Assembly (NCBI GenBank): GCA_963691705.1
Contig: OY829542.1
Span: 64,690,427 to 64,754,426 of the forward strand
Source of the DNA: Viola odorata
Taxonomy: Eukaryota > Streptophyta > Magnoliopsida > Malpighiales > Violaceae
DNA: 64,000 nt
Direction of reading: 5' to 3'
The position numbers were made by a program, and so were the translations under genes. The notes beneath the pieces were generated by a model that saw nothing but the letters and a program-made list of their open reading frames with translations, was not told the DNA's origin and did no database searches. Each line of letters starts with the position of its first letter. Position 1 is the first letter of the stretch. Positions 47,271 through 60,082 of this stretch are shown piece by piece.

Positions 47271-47317
47271 GAGGCCACGCAATGTAATATTTTCAATTCA
47301 AGTAGCGATCATCAAAC

Positions 47318-48208
47318 ATGGAGTCTAAGAATGGGAGGATTCGAGTTTTGATGTTTCCATGGCTTGCTCACGGCCATGTAACTCCATACTTGGAGCTGCC
47401 CAAGAAACTCTCGGCAAGGAATTTTTACGTATACTTTTGTTCCACACCTGTCATGATAGCACCCATCATGAAGGCTGCAAACAACGCCTCAGAGAAAGAC
47501 GGCAAGTCGTCCCTTGATTGCATTGAGTTTGTAGAGCTTCACCTTCCTTCAACCCCTCAACTCCCTCCTAGCTACCACACCACCAAAGGCCTACCTCACC
47601 ATTTGTTTCCATTATTAAAGCAGGCCTCTCGCGAGGCAAGCCCAGCTTTCTCAGAGATCTTGCGAGAAACACGACCAGATCTGCTAATCTACGATGTGTT
47701 TCAGCAATGGGCGTCGCGGATAGCAGAGTCGGTACTCAACATCCCATCGTGTTTCCTCTCGGTTGTTAGTGTGGCCAACATTATGATTTTCGATGATGTG
47801 AATGAATTAGCAGGGTTGCCACGAGATACGGTCGGCATAGCGGAGGACATCAACCAATCCTTCACATTGTCTTGTGAGATTGTGTTGGTGAAAAGTTTAA
47901 GAGAAGTGGAGGGTAGGTACATAGACGGCTTGTCACACAGTCTTAAGAAGAAGGTTTTGCCGGTGGGCACATTTGTCGAACAGGAAGAGAGAGAGGATGA
48001 TCAACATGATAGAAATACAGATACAATGATTATGGAATGGTTGGACGAGAAGGAGGAGGGTTCGGTAGTGTTTGTTTCGTTCGGGAGCGAGTTTTACTTG
48101 AGTAAGGAGCAGAAGGAGGAGTTAGCGGCTGGCCTGAGGCTAACCGGGGTGAGCTTCATCTGGGTGCTCAGGTCATGCCATGGCGAAGACGATGTGGACG
48201 ATGGGCCG
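47318..48208 (+). pseudogene. UDP-glycosyltransferase (UGT94/UGT91-like), 5' part, split by a retrotransposon
   Basis: An open 297-codon frame starting MESKNGRIRVLMFPWLAHGH, with the family motifs FYVYFCSTP, LHLPSTPQLPPSYHTTKGLP, LIYDVFQQWA and VVFVSFGSEFYLSKEQKEEL. It is most like UGT94-type enzymes, which add a sugar to a sugar already on a flavonoid, terpenoid or apocarotenoid. The catalytic histidine (AHGH) and its aspartate partner (LIYD) are present. The frame is cut at 48208 by the Tat element. With the 3' fragment at 60981-61172 there are about 360 of the usual 450 or so codons. TATA and leader look normal, so the gene was probably expressed before the insertion. Confidence 0.9.
48204..48208. 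other. target site duplication GGCCG, left copy
   Basis: GGCCG directly before the 5'-TG of the left LTR, repeated at 60976-60980 directly after the right LTR. Five-base duplications are made by Ty3/gypsy integrases. Confidence 0.9.
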
Positions 48209-49000
48209 TGATAATCCGTGGAACGGGGTGAGGGGTTTTCTGTCAAATGGCACGCCAGAGTGTGGTGATTGAAGCCTCGTGAGCGACCTGCAAAGCGCCG
48301 GAATTGTTTTCCGGCGTAGAAGCTCCAATGCCAAAGTCAGTTTTTGATTAAATGTAGTGTAGTGAGAAGATATGTTTTTTTCTGTCTGTCTGATCTTGGG
48401 AGCTCTAGCACCCCCTTTTCATGTACTTCCCCCTAGTCCTTCTGCAGGGCTGGAGTGGTTGAACCACTTTGACCCCCTTCCCCCTAGCCCTTCTGCAGAG
48501 CTAGAGTGGTTAAACTACTTTGACCTCTTTTCACCCTTTTCCCCAAAAGGTGGTTTAAAGGACAGGATTAATAATAGTAACGTGGAGCAGGGAAGGTTGT
48601 CAGATCCCCCACGCCAACTTTGACTAAATGTGTACTGACTACTGAGTATTATATAAATTATACCAGTGAGTGGAGCTTAATATCTGTGCCCAATCGGTAT
48701 AATGCCGTTGGGGTTGCGTCGGCTGGGTACCGTTTGGTGATACATTGAGACGGTCAATGTATACAACGGTGCCCATCCGTTTTCTCCTGCTTCAGCGGAT
48801 GGATCGGCCTCGTGCCGTTTGCCGTCAACGGGCTAGACCTGCCCTTCTACCACTTATTCCCTTTGACTTAGTCCAACCGGTCGAGTGCCGTTTCTACCCT
48901 TGACTTGGTCAAATCGGTCACTCGCCGTTCTGACTGGTCAACGGTACTTTGTGAAGGTACAAAGTCCATTATGCCCTTCTGATAATTTTATGTATTATCA
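48209..49000 (-). repeat. LTR of the Tat element (3' LTR on its own strand)
   Basis: 792 bp, starting TGATAAT and ending ATTATCA. It holds an internal tandem duplication of about 53 bp (cttccccctagtccttctgc and cttccccctagcccttctgc, 48427-48530) and many CCGTT motifs. Confidence 0.92.
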
Positions 49001-49632
49001 GAGGCCCAACAACGAACGAGCCCGAGTGTTTACCAAGGGCTTGCCGTTCTTCGCTTGATACTTGGCAATCGGCATATTGCCGTTTTGATTTATTTCCAAG
49101 TATTTTGAAAGACTCTGTTCTTTCCTGCAAATAAATATTAATCAGTAATAAAGTTTAACTTAAAAGTGTACCTGCGACGTGGCACTTTGACAGCCAAGTT
49201 TTTATAACTGCTTGTTTCTTTTGAGGAGAAAACGTCTCTTCATTTGTGAGGTTTTTTGAATTTTGAAATTCAAAAATCCTTTGAGAACCACACTCGCTGC
49301 TTCTCATTAAATGCCTGACTCAGCTTTATTAACAACTTGCTACCTTTTCAGAACAGACCTGCCACTTGTCGGTGACCGATTGGACTTGCTGACGGTTGAG
49401 GCATTATTTCTTTTAAAAGTGGTTTTCTCTTGGAAAACCTAATTCATTTTCATTTCTCAGCCGCTTCGCTTCATCTTCTTAACTCAGATTTCTCTCTCTT
49501 TCTCCTTCGTGTGCTCGACCTTCTCCTGCCATTTTGTCTCTTTGATTTTTGGTCTCCGTCCTTCAAGGATCTCTGCAATAACTGGTATTCCTTAACTCTT
49601 TCTCTTTCTTTGTGTGGTTTGCGATTGAAAGA
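49001..49632 (+). other. leader of the antisense ORF
   Basis: No protein frame is called. Positions 49430-49600 are C/T-rich and resemble a plant 5' UTR leading to the aORF start. On the element's own strand this is the space before the 3' LTR. I find no clear polypurine tract at the LTR border. Confidence 0.4.
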
Positions 49633-52059
49633 ATGGCTCCTAGACGCCCTGTTGTCACTACCGATGAACAGCTTGAACAAACTGCTACCAAACTTAGGAC
49701 TGTGGAAGAATTAGATTTAGAGTTGGAGAAATATGGAATTGATTTGCCAATAGGGTACAAAGCCACTGTAGCTCCTCCCAATGTTAGGTTGAATAGTGCC
49801 TTTATGGACAACCATAGAGTCTTATACTCTAAGATGTTTGCATACGGCTTTCACTTTCCTTTGAAAACCATGGTGAGAGATTTGTTGACGCAGCATGTTC
49901 TGAACCCAGCCCAGATTACTCCCAATTCCTGGGCTTCAATTTATGCTTTTATCAATGTCTGTTCTCTCTTAAAAATCAAAGAGCCTTCTCTCCAGCTTTT
50001 TAGATACTTTTTTCACTTGAGTACCCGTAGCAGTTTAGTTACCCTCCGTCCCCGTAAGGATGATGATCTTGAACCGTTTTTGAAGAATTTTGACAAATAC
50101 GAATCTTCCATTAAGGGATGGAAAGATCATTTCTTCCTGGTTTCGACCACCACCAAACCCCAATGGATATCTGGGTTCAATCCGGCGATAAATGAACTGC
50201 AGTGGGTGAGACCAGAGGACCCTTCCGGTCCATTGCAGGCTCAGATCGATATCCTGCTGACTTTTGACACAAAATTCCATGTGCAAAAGATGGCAATGGG
50301 CGTGCCGCTTTCTGACTGTGCTCTCGGTGAGCCTTGCTAACTTTTGCCACGAATATTCCGTTTTATCCTTGTTAAGTTCTAATATAAACTTCATTTTGCA
50401 GAGAAACCCAAGAAGGCGAGGAAAGCTGTTCTTGCTCCTGCTTCTTCAATTCGGTTAACATCAGCAGCCGATACTTCTGCTAATGATGAAATGCAGACTG
50501 ACGAACGTACAGTTGATGAATCGGCTGAGGTCCAAACGGGAGCTGAAGGTCATTTGGCGGATGAAACTGTTGATGAGGAAACGGTGGCCGAAGAGACCGT
50601 TGCTGAGGGTGATGAGCAGTCGGCAGGGCTAGAAACGGCAACGAATTTTGCCTTTGATGAAGAAGAAGAAGATGAAGAACCCCCTCTAATCTTCAAACGG
50701 CGACGAACTGGTACGTCATACCAGTATTCCGAACTGCCAGACCCTGATCCTCATGTTATGAAAGCCGCCAAAAGGATTCTTCGGCGAAGAAAAAGAGAGG
50801 AAGAGAAAAGGGCTGCCGATAGGGCAAGACGGGAATCTGCCGATAGGGTAAGACGGGAATCTGCCATTTCAGAACCAGAGAATGCCATACCGACTGAAAC
50901 CGTTTCGATGCCTGCCCCAAATGTTCCTTCATCTGCTCATGCTGACGATTCAGGGACTTCGGCTCCCCCTCCGGGGACACCTTTAGCACCTCCTTCTCCC
51001 GGCATCGTTAATTTATCGAGCACTTCAGAGGGTGCTTCCCAGCCAACTCAACCGGATCCTTCCCCATCAGTGCCGATGAATCTTCACTGGATTGCTGGTC
51101 CGCGTTTGCCGGAACCGTTTGTCTCAGATGACCGTGCGGTTGCTCCCCCTTCTGATTTCAAGGGCTATTTTTCTAGTGATGGTCCTAACGGAGAGGTTAC
51201 CCATGTTGCCAGTCTGAATAACCTCGGAGACAGCTGCTGCCGTTCTTTTGGCTTAAAAACTCCTGCCTGTAGAGATTATCAGACCGGTCAACTGATTGGT
51301 GAAATGCTGGCCAATAATGCAGACAGAGAATACTTTGGTCGCCTGGAACTGAGCTCTCACTTCTCCAATATGCAAAGCATTTTTTACACTGGCTTATGCG
51401 CTGCCCGATATGCCGCTGAAGCTGTTGATTCGAAGCTAGAGGAGGCTAGAGAGGCACTTCGGCGATCAACCGCTGAGAATGCCTCCCTTCAGAAAGAGAA
51501 GAAGACTCTAATGGCCTCTCGGGAGACTAACAAAAAGGTTGTCATTGACGTGCGCAAGAGGCTGGCAGATAGTCTGCATGAAAGGGACGGTCTTTCGGCG
51601 AAGATCAGGGAAGAACAGGTGCGGATCGGGGAACTGATGTCGGATAAGGCTGCCTTATGCGATTCCGTTACCAAGCTTTCTGAAGACAAGGCCGCATTGA
51701 TCAACAATGTGGCCAAGCTTTCAGCAGAGCTGGATGCGGCCCGTTCCGATATGTCAGTTAAAACGGCAGAGTTGGAGATGGCTCGGAGCGATATTGCCGA
51801 AAGAGAAGCTGAGTTGGAGAAGGTTCCAGGAAAGATAATCTGGTGGCGAAAAAAGATAAAGGATGTGATGCTGGAGAGTTATGTTTCTTATTATAGCGAG
51901 AAGCACTTCTACCCTGACCATCTCTCCCGGTATGTTGCTGCCGGAGAAAGGAAAGCCGAAGCTAAAGAGTATGCACCTTCCTCCGACTCAGATGCTGATG
52001 AAGATGACAATATTCCTGTTGGGCCAAACATTGCTTCTAGATCTGGTCCCTCAGCATGA
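49633..52059 (+). CDS. antisense ORF (aORF) of the Tat element, plant transposase_28/gypsy-type domain plus coiled coil
   Basis: Two exons, 49633-50326 and 50402-52059, join across a 75-bp GT-AG intron to 784 codons (783 aa) with no stop. It runs opposite to gag-pol. Residues about 60-200 match the domain known as putative gypsy-type transposon (transposase_28): FAYGFHFPLKTMVRDLL, then SLQLFRYFFHLS, then WKDHFFLV. The middle is acidic and low-complexity (EEEEDEEPPLIFKRRRTG), then Arg- and Ser/Pro-rich. Residues about 540-690 form a long coiled coil (LEEAREALRRSTAENASLQK, then KLSAELDAARSDM). Such antisense ORFs are known in Tat elements but their function is not. The start is the ATG at 49633. 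An in-frame GTG at 49612 precedes it. Confidence 0.85.
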
Positions 52060-52373
52060 GCTTTTGGCTTTATTTCTTAGTTAGTTGCCGATTGGCGTAT
52101 TTTGTAGTGAACAAATATTATTCGGAATATAATTTTGCAATTTTTAGTTATTGCGAACGCTTAATCATTTCTGTTATATATATACTACTCCAGAAAAATT
52201 TAAAAAAGATAAAATAATTGCGAATTGAACTTATCTTTGTTTTGCAGAATCGGCTGTTTGTCGTTCTGAAGATGCCGTTTTAAGGTTAAAAAACCTTCTG
52301 AGATCGCTTTTTTTTTTTTTTTTTTATGATTCGGCACTAGGCTGATTTGAAGATATTACCGTTGCACACTTCA
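52060..52373. other. spacer between the aORF and the tandem repeats
   Basis: 3' flank of the aORF, with a T run at 52309-52326. No gene is seen. Confidence 0.5.
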
Positions 52374-52740
52374 CTATCTGGTTTACTAAGACACAGATAG
52401 GTTTGAATCTTTCTTTACCTGGTTTACTAAGACACAGGTACTTCTATCTGGTTTACTAAGACACAGATAGGTTTGAATATTTCTTTACCTGGTTTACTAA
52501 GACACAGATAGGTTTGAATCTTTCTTTAGCATTCTTAAGCATTTGTTACTATCTGGTTTACTAAGACACAGATAGGCCTAAGAATGCTTTGTAGGACTTA
52601 TCAGGCTCTCGCTGATCAAGCCGTTGTCATCCCTAGGCAACGCCGTAGGTAGCCCTAGTAGCGATTCGAGCCAATCGGGCGGGAGCCGATTCGGTTATTG
52701 GCATTCCCAGGCAACGCCTTAGGTAGGCCTAGTAGCGTCA
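52374..52740. repeat. tandem repeats in the 3' untranslated part of the Tat element
   Basis: CTGGTTTACTAAGACACAG occurs five times between 52378 and 52576, several times joined by ataggtttgaat and tttcttta. A second pair of units of about 80 bp follows (ccctaggcaacgcc near 52630 and tcccaggcaacgcc near 52704, each followed by ctagtagcg). Variable tandem repeats at this place are known in Tat elements and can seed satellite DNA. Confidence 0.85.
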
Positions 52741-52907
52741 ATATCGCCAATTCTTTAATTTTTGTAACGTGGTTCGGTTTGAATTGACCTACGTCCACGA
52801 CTCTTTTATTTTCAATCTGCAACCATATGATAAACACAATATGGGCAAATATATATTTTTAACATCATTAGTTGCAAGTAATTTTGCATCCACAACATTT
52901 TCATCAT

Positions 52908-55900
52908 TTATGTGCCCAGTGAAAGCAACATGTTCACTCTGGAATGATATAGCTTTAAATTGGAAATATTCCAAGAGTTGGGTATCGGAGTACCGTTCAT
53001 TATTTCAAGGTGATATGCTCCTTTGCCGATGACTCTGACTACGCGATATGGTCCTTCCCAATTCTGCGTTAGCTTTTTCTTCTCTCGGCCCGTTGCCGTT
53101 ACCTTGCGCAGGACTAAATCTCCTGCTTTGAGTAGCCGTTCTTTGACACGCCGATTGTGGCATTTCGCCATTTTGCGTTTGTAGTGCAATGTTTTGAGAA
53201 CGGCTTCTTCTCTCATTTCTGGCAGGAGATCTAGCTGCTCCCTTAGTCTTTCTTCGTTTTGCTCTTCGTTGAAGTATTCCATTCGAAGGCTGATTGCTCC
53301 GATTTCCACTGGAGAGACAACTTCTACTCCATATGTCATGGCAAACGGCGTCATGCCGGTGGAGGTTTTTGTTGTCATCCGATAAGCCCACATGACAAAC
53401 GGCAATTCTTCTGGCCACATCGTTGGTTTGCCCTCAAGATTTTTCTTGATTCCAGTAAGGATTGCCCTGTTGGTGACTTCTGCTTGTCCGTTCGTTTGCG
53501 GATGCGCGACGGAAGAGAACCGTTGCTCGATTGAATATTCTGCGCATTTCCTTTTGAAATAGGCACTGGTGAATTGAGTCCCGTTATCACTTACAAGAAT
53601 CCTTGGGAATCCGAATCTCATGATAACGTTGTTCATGAAAAACCTCCAAGTGTTGTCTGCCGTTATCTTTGCCACAGCTTCTGCCTCAGCCCATTTTGTG
53701 AAATAATCGACAGCAACAATAACATACTGGAGCTGACTTTTGGCAATCGGGAAAGGTCCCAAGATGTCAATTCCCCATTTTGCAAACGGGCACGGACTCA
53801 TCATATTCGTCAATTCGGCTGCTGGCCGTTGTGGTTCCTTTGCAAACTCTTGGCATTTATGGCAAGATTTCACAAAATTATCCGAATCTCTTCTGATCGT
53901 TGGCCAATAAAAACCTGTTCGAAGAACTTGAGCAGCCATGGTGTTTCCTGAGGCATGCATCCCGCATATTCCCTCGTGGATCTCCCTGAGAGTATATAAA
54001 CCTTCTTCCTCCGTGATACATTTTGCTGCTGGATAAGTAAGACAACGGCGAAGAAGCACCCCGTCGTGATAAGTGCATCTGACAGCTCTTTTGAGAATCC
54101 TTAACTTCTCATTCGCATTTTCTGGTAACTTGCCATGCTTGAGATAGTCAATTACTGGAATGCGCCAATCATTCGCCGCTTCTAATACACATAACACTTG
54201 TTGTTCTTCCATAAAAGAAGGGATGGAAATTTCTTCTATTATGACGTCGGGCGGCATTACTGCTTCAGAGTTAGCTGCTAGTTTGGCGATCTCATCAGCC
54301 TCAACATTTTCCTCTCTAGGAATGTGGTTGATTTCGACATGAATTCCCATATTTCTGATTTCGGTGAGCTCTTTTTGTACTTTCTTCAAGTACTGAATCA
54401 TGATAGGCTCTCTAGCCTGGGAGTCTGATTGATGGTTTATTTTGGATGTTTTATCTTTTCTTTTATTATTAATTGAGATGATAATTATGCTACTTTAAGC
54501 CCTTTTGCTTCCTTTCCCTATAAACAGCCTTTGGAGCATCAATCTGAAGGAAAGGAGCAGAAAGCTTGAAGATTAGAGCCAAAATAATCAATCGGTGTTG
54601 GAGTTTTGATTTCATCCTGCTGCCTGCCGAATTTGGTCTCTTCGTCCCGAGGCCTTGACAAGAAGCGACCTGGCAGATTCCAGTTTTGACAGCACTGACC
54701 ATGTTTTTCCGTGCTACAATTAATTATTCTTGAGTGCTTTTCTTGTCTGCTTGGGACTTGGAAAATAGAGACAAGATGTTCCCAGCATGCTATACTCTCC
54801 CTCACGTGGCTCAAAGAAACAAAACATAGTGGAGAATGTTTAGCATGCTCATTTATGGATTAATTAACTTGGGAATATTTTATTCTTTGGGTTGACTGAC
54901 CTTGACTGACCTTGGCTGCCATTAATTGAAGAACTTGGGCAGAAGAGAGAGAGAGACCAGGGAGTCCAGAGAGAGAAGAGAGGGGAACGGAAGAGAGAAA
55001 CTAGTTTTCTCCATTTTCATTATTTTCCACTTTTCATGTATTTTCTCTTTTATTTTCTATTTGCTGTTTTGATTGGTTTGTAATTAATTCCTCCAATTCC
55101 TGGTAGGGATTGAGAGGTTTACAAGTCCAGTATGTTTTGAGACTTTGTTTGAACTTAATTAAATTCGGTTTTGTATTTCTTCCTTCTTGTTTTAACTCCA
55201 ATTTGTTCATGTTTGGTTTGAGTTTGGCCAACTTGGATTTTGACTTGAATGAATATTGTCAGTTCCTCCGAAATTGAGTATTATCCATGATTGGGGGAAC
55301 ACAAGTAGACAATTCTCTAGTGACTGCGATTGGTCCGGCATTAAGAGAAAGGAGGAAAGAATTAGACCATGAGATGACGATCTCACCTCAAGGCCTAGGA
55401 GAAGAGGCTTCCTGCGTGACAATTGGTAGGAATGTTACCATCGGACCAAGATGGCGCTTGAGAGATTGACGAACTCATCCATAGGTTTAGGGAAGGATTT
55501 CTTTAACTTCCCTATGAAACCGTTTTGAATATATTTGTCAATGATCAACAACATGGAATTGTTACCTCAAGAGATCTCTACTGGGAACAACATTTCCCTC
55601 ATCCTTTCACTCTCTTTGTCTTTACTATTTTCGTATTTTATTTTTTGTTTGTATTTTGTGCATGGTCGACTCGTCTCAAGGCCTTGGGATGAAGCGACCA
55701 TGTCTCGTGTTTTATTTATTTTCTTGTTCTTTATTTTCTTGTACTGTTTTCACCTCCCCCCTTCGCTTCCTTCAGTTTGGTTTGGTTGTGTGCAGGAGAA
55801 TAAGCATTAGGCCGATAGTCCCTGTGTTCGATCCTCTTACCGCTATGCACAATCCTTTTTGTTGCTAAGTGATAAGTTGTAATTTATTTATGATTGGATT

Positions 55901-58900
55901 CGACACCCCATCAGAGTCGCCGTTGGCTTGATCAATGATTAATTTTGAATCTCCATAAATGACCAAACAGATATTTCCCGCTTGTGCATCGCCGATCAGA
56001 TTCCCTCCGATACGCAGTCCTTCCAATAACGCTTCATATTCGGCAGCATTATTTGATAACGACCTAGAGATTTTTAAGGCGTGCCTCATCTTAATCCCTT
56101 CTGGGCCTACCATAATAACGCCTGCTCTTGCTTCATGTTGATTCTTGGCGCCATCCACAAAAATTGTCCATTGATCTCCGCTCGTATCAGGAAGAGGTAA
56201 GCAAGCTTCTTCTTTGCCTTCTGGCGGGGAAATGGGCTTCTGAACAAACGTGCATTCAGCAATGAAATCGGCCAGCGCCTGGCCTTTGATAGCGGGTCTG
56301 GACTGATACTGCAATCCATATTGCTCCAATTCGATGGCCCAAATGACCATTCGGCCAGACAACTCAGGTCTTCTAAAAATCCTTCTTAAAGGCTGGTCTG
56401 TCAGCACGACCACTGGATGAGCTTGGAAATACCTAGCCATCTTTCTAGCAGCTTGCAACAGAGCGAAAGCAATTTTTTCAACTTGAGAGTATCTCAGCTC
56501 AGCATCCTTCAAGATTCGACTGATAAAATGAATCGGCCGATGTATGCCGTTTTCATCTCGAACCAAAACGACACTGACTACCTCATCGGCTGCCCCCAAA
56601 TAAAGGAAAAAGGTGTCTCCGTTTTCGGGTCGAGTTAGCAACAGTTCAGAAGACAGATACTCTTTCAAGTCGTTAAAAGCCTTTTCACAATCGTCCTCCC
56701 ATCCGAATCGTGCCTTCTTCCGAATGACTTTAAAGAACGGGAGGCATTTCTCACCTTGCTTGGAGATGAATCGGCTCAAAGCAATTATTCTTCCTGTGAG
56801 TCGCTGAACCTCCTTCACACTTTTTGGCGAAACCATGTCTTTAATTGCCTTCAGCTTGGCGGGATTAGGCTGAATTCCTTTTTTGCTGACAACATAACCA
56901 AGGAATTTTCCAGTTTGGAATGCAAACATGCATTTTCTGGGATTTAATTTCATTCCAAATTTTCGCATTATCCCAAACACTTCTTCAAGGTCTCGCAGGT
57001 GCGCCTCAAAATTTCTGCTCTTTACCAGCATATCATCAACATACACCTCCAAATTTTTTCCGATTAAAGGCTCAAAGATCTTATTGGCCGTTCTTTGAAA
57101 TGTTGCTCCAGCATTCTTCAGACCAAACGGCATAGCCCGATAGCAATAGGTGGCCTTTGGCGTGATGAAAGTCGTTTTCTCCTCATCTTCAATCACCATC
57201 GGTATTTGATGATATCCAGAATTGGCATCAAGCGAACTCAGATATTCATACCCAGCCGTTTGATCCACCAATTGCTCTATCAGCGGCAATGGATAACAAT
57301 CTTTGGGGCACGCCTCATTCAGATCAGTAAAATCAATGCACATCCTCCAATCCCCGTTTGGCTTTCTCACCACAACTGGATTGGCTAACCATGGCGGATA
57401 CTGAACTTCTCGGATGAAGTTAGCCTTCAACAGCTTGTCCACTTCTTTCTCAATTGCATCTGCTTTTTCTTTGGAGAAAGCTCGCCGTTTCTGCTGAACC
57501 GGTTTGGCATTCGGATAAACGTTCAATCAGTGCTCTACCGTTTCCCTCGAAATGCCCGGTATGTCCGACGGGACCCAGGCGAATTCTCCTTTGCACTTAT
57601 TTAGCAGAAAAGAAAGCTGGTCACACTCTCCTTTGCTCAGCTTCTCGCTTATTAAGAAATGCTCAGTGGGAAGATCAGCCATTGACACTTGGACCATTTT
57701 CTCCAATGGCTGAGTACGCTGCTCCTCATCATTTTCTAACGAATCGTCAGCTATGCAAACATAACGATCACAACGACCATCGACCATCGTTATGTAGCAC
57801 TCGGCAGCTACCTTCTGATCTCCTCGGATTGTAACAACACCGTCCCATGAAGGGTATTTCATTTTCAAATGCCTTTGCGATATTACTGCTCCAAAAACAT
57901 TTAAAAACGGACGCCCCAAAATCACATTATATGGCAGGTTTAAATCCACCACCATAAATAGCTGCTGTTCCTTTCTCAAGGAGTTGTCTTCCACAAAAAA
58001 GATTGACAAAAAGGTTATGCCCACAACAGGAATGGGAACGCCATTTACCCCGATAATCGGCCGTCGGCAAGGCTTCAAGTCTGGCTTAGATCCCTGCAAT
58101 CGGTTAAAAGCGTTGGAAGAAATGAGGTTCACCGCACTTCCGTTGTCCACCAGAGTTCGCCTGACTCCGCAATCGGCAATGATGGCTGTTACCACTAATG
58201 CTTCGTTCTGAGGATATGTCACTCCGATCTCATCCTCTTCTGAAAATGTTATGGCCATTCGGTCCAGCTCCGATAGACTTGTTCTTTCTACAACGGGATC
58301 ATTCCGTTTTCTCTTCTCCCCAATCGGTAAATCTTCCGATTCCAACTGCTGGGTTCCTCTTGTTATCAAATTGATCATGTGGAACTCATTGAAAGAGGTT
58401 GTCAACACCTCCTTTCTTCTGTCTCCCTAGATACTGGTTCCGGTAGTGTTGGGATTTTCGGGCGTTTCTTTCCTGTTGTCGTTAGCTCGATCCCCCATGG
58501 CCTTATTTCGAGCTTTGACCGCAAATTCACCCAAATAACCCTCTTCAATTAACTTTTCAATGGCCTTTTTCAAAGAGAAACAATCCTCCATGCCATGTCC
58601 CTTTGCTTTATGGAAACGGCAGTAAGAATCTCTATGCGGTCCCAGAACGACGCCAGGTTTGCGTTTAGGATATTGAATCGGCAATCCCCGTTCTTCTATT
58701 ATGGCAAAGATCTCCGCTACTGGCTTAGTTAGCTGCAACATAGAGAAGTCCGCGAGGCGATCCGTCTGTCGGCCTCCAGCCGTTTGCTTCTTTTCTCCCT
58801 GTTTGCGGACAACCGTTTCTTTCTTAGGAGGATCGGACTCCTCCCGTTTCTTCCGCTGGAAGTCTGCTTCTTCCATCCTCGCATATTTATCCACCTCAAT

Positions 58901-60082
58901 CCGCAAGAGGTCCAGGGTCTTTGGTGTGCTCGCAATTAGAGCATTTTCCAACTCCCGATATCTGCAGTTCCTCCTCAAAGCCTCAGCTGCAAAGTTGGGC
59001 GCAACGTCGGGTAGAGTCGCCAATTCAGCATTAAATCTGGCGACATACACCGTTAAGGATTCCCCTGACTTTCACACCATATCAAACAGAATCGCCAGAG
59101 ACTTTTTCACAGGAATGCAAGAACTAAATCGGCTTGTGAAAACTTTTGCCAATTGCTCGAAACAGTCGACAGATCCGGCTGGTAATTTCTCAAACCAGGT
59201 GTTGGCGACTCCTTTCAGAGTCATCACAAATATTTGGCACAACGCCTCATCTTTTCTAGTAAAAAACTTAACATGTTTCTTTACTAAACTCACATGAACT
59301 GTTGGATCCGTCGTCCCAAGGTAGGAATCGGTTGGCAATTTGACGTGTCTGCTCACTCGATGCCTCCTAACCCAAAAGGTTAAAGGATTCTTTGGATCAT
59401 CATCTTGCTCTTCCCGAGCTGGTAGGGGGACAGAGCTTCTGGAAGCATTCCGATCAGCCCTCCCGTGATCTCTTTCAGATTGAGGCCGATCCATTGATCT
59501 CTCTCGACCTCTTCTTCTCTCGGATCTTCCTTCTAATGACTGCCTCTGGCTCCTCCTTGGGCTCTGCTGGACTGCCCGGCTATTGACCTCTTCCATGTTG
59601 TCCAAGTATCCCTCCCCTCTAAGCGGATTTTCACTTTGACGGCGTGGCTGAGGTTCAATTGAAGGATTTCCCCGATGAGCTGGTTGAATAACGTGCTGGT
59701 GCACAGATCTGACTGGCTGGAGTGCCAAGGACGGGGGCACTAAAGATGGTGTCACCGCTGGTCGATCATGGATTTGCTGAGGAATAACCTGTTGGTGGAC
59801 AGGCGGAGGGATCCTTCCCATAAACGTTTGCATCATCATATCCATCCGTCGATGCAAGGCGGCAAACTCATGCATGACTGCTGGTGGGATACCTACTGCT
59901 GTAGACGGTCCAGGTGGTAGAGTGCTGGGACATAACGCTTCTGGAATTTCAGGGAAATTAAGCCGGTGAGCTGCGGCGTTCATTTCCACACGGGAAGATG
60001 AAACTTGAGGGGGCGGAGTTTCATGCTGACCAGCAGCTGCCCCAATAGGGTGAGGTGATTGGAAATTTGGATCGGATGCCAT
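52908..60082 (-). pseudogene. gag-pol of the Tat element, with three in-frame stops and a nested insertion
   Basis: One continuous minus-strand frame broken at 59074-59072 (TGA), 58429-58427 (TAG) and 57529-57527 (TGA), and by the solo LTR at 54426-55913. Segments: gag 60082-58427 with a CxFHxxxGHxxxxC-type zinc motif (CRFHKAKGHGMEDC); aspartic protease around 58150 (VDNGSAVNLI); RT from 57526 with YVDD at about 57043-57032; RNase H; a second RNase H from about 56160; integrase in 54401-52908 with HHCC zinc residues (from about 53978) and the D-D-E core (GIDILG, SDNGTQF, NGQAEV). If the insertion and one GAGTC are left out, the frame is unbroken there. Stops of the CGA-to-TGA kind fit decay by cytosine methylation. 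The first or second stop might be a natural gag boundary in this lineage. Confidence 0.9.
54426..55913 (+). mobile_element. solo LTR (probably Athila-type gypsy) nested in pol
   Basis: 1488 bp beginning TGATTGATGG and ending CCCCATCA, flanked by GAGTC on both sides (54421-54425 and 55914-55918). A TATA box (tataaacag) lies at 54521, and the end contains agtccctgtgttcgatcc, a phrase common near the 3' end of Athila LTRs. No gag or pol frame is inside. It splits the second RNase H of the host element. Confidence 0.75.

Noticed and set aside
52374..52740. CRISPR-like array from regularly repeated 19-mers
   Set aside because: The spacers are themselves repeats, spacing is irregular, and the sequence lies inside a plant retrotransposon.
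53005..53418. 137-codon minus-strand frame inside the integrase segment
   Set aside because: Alternate frame of the integrase coding strand, of low-complexity composition.
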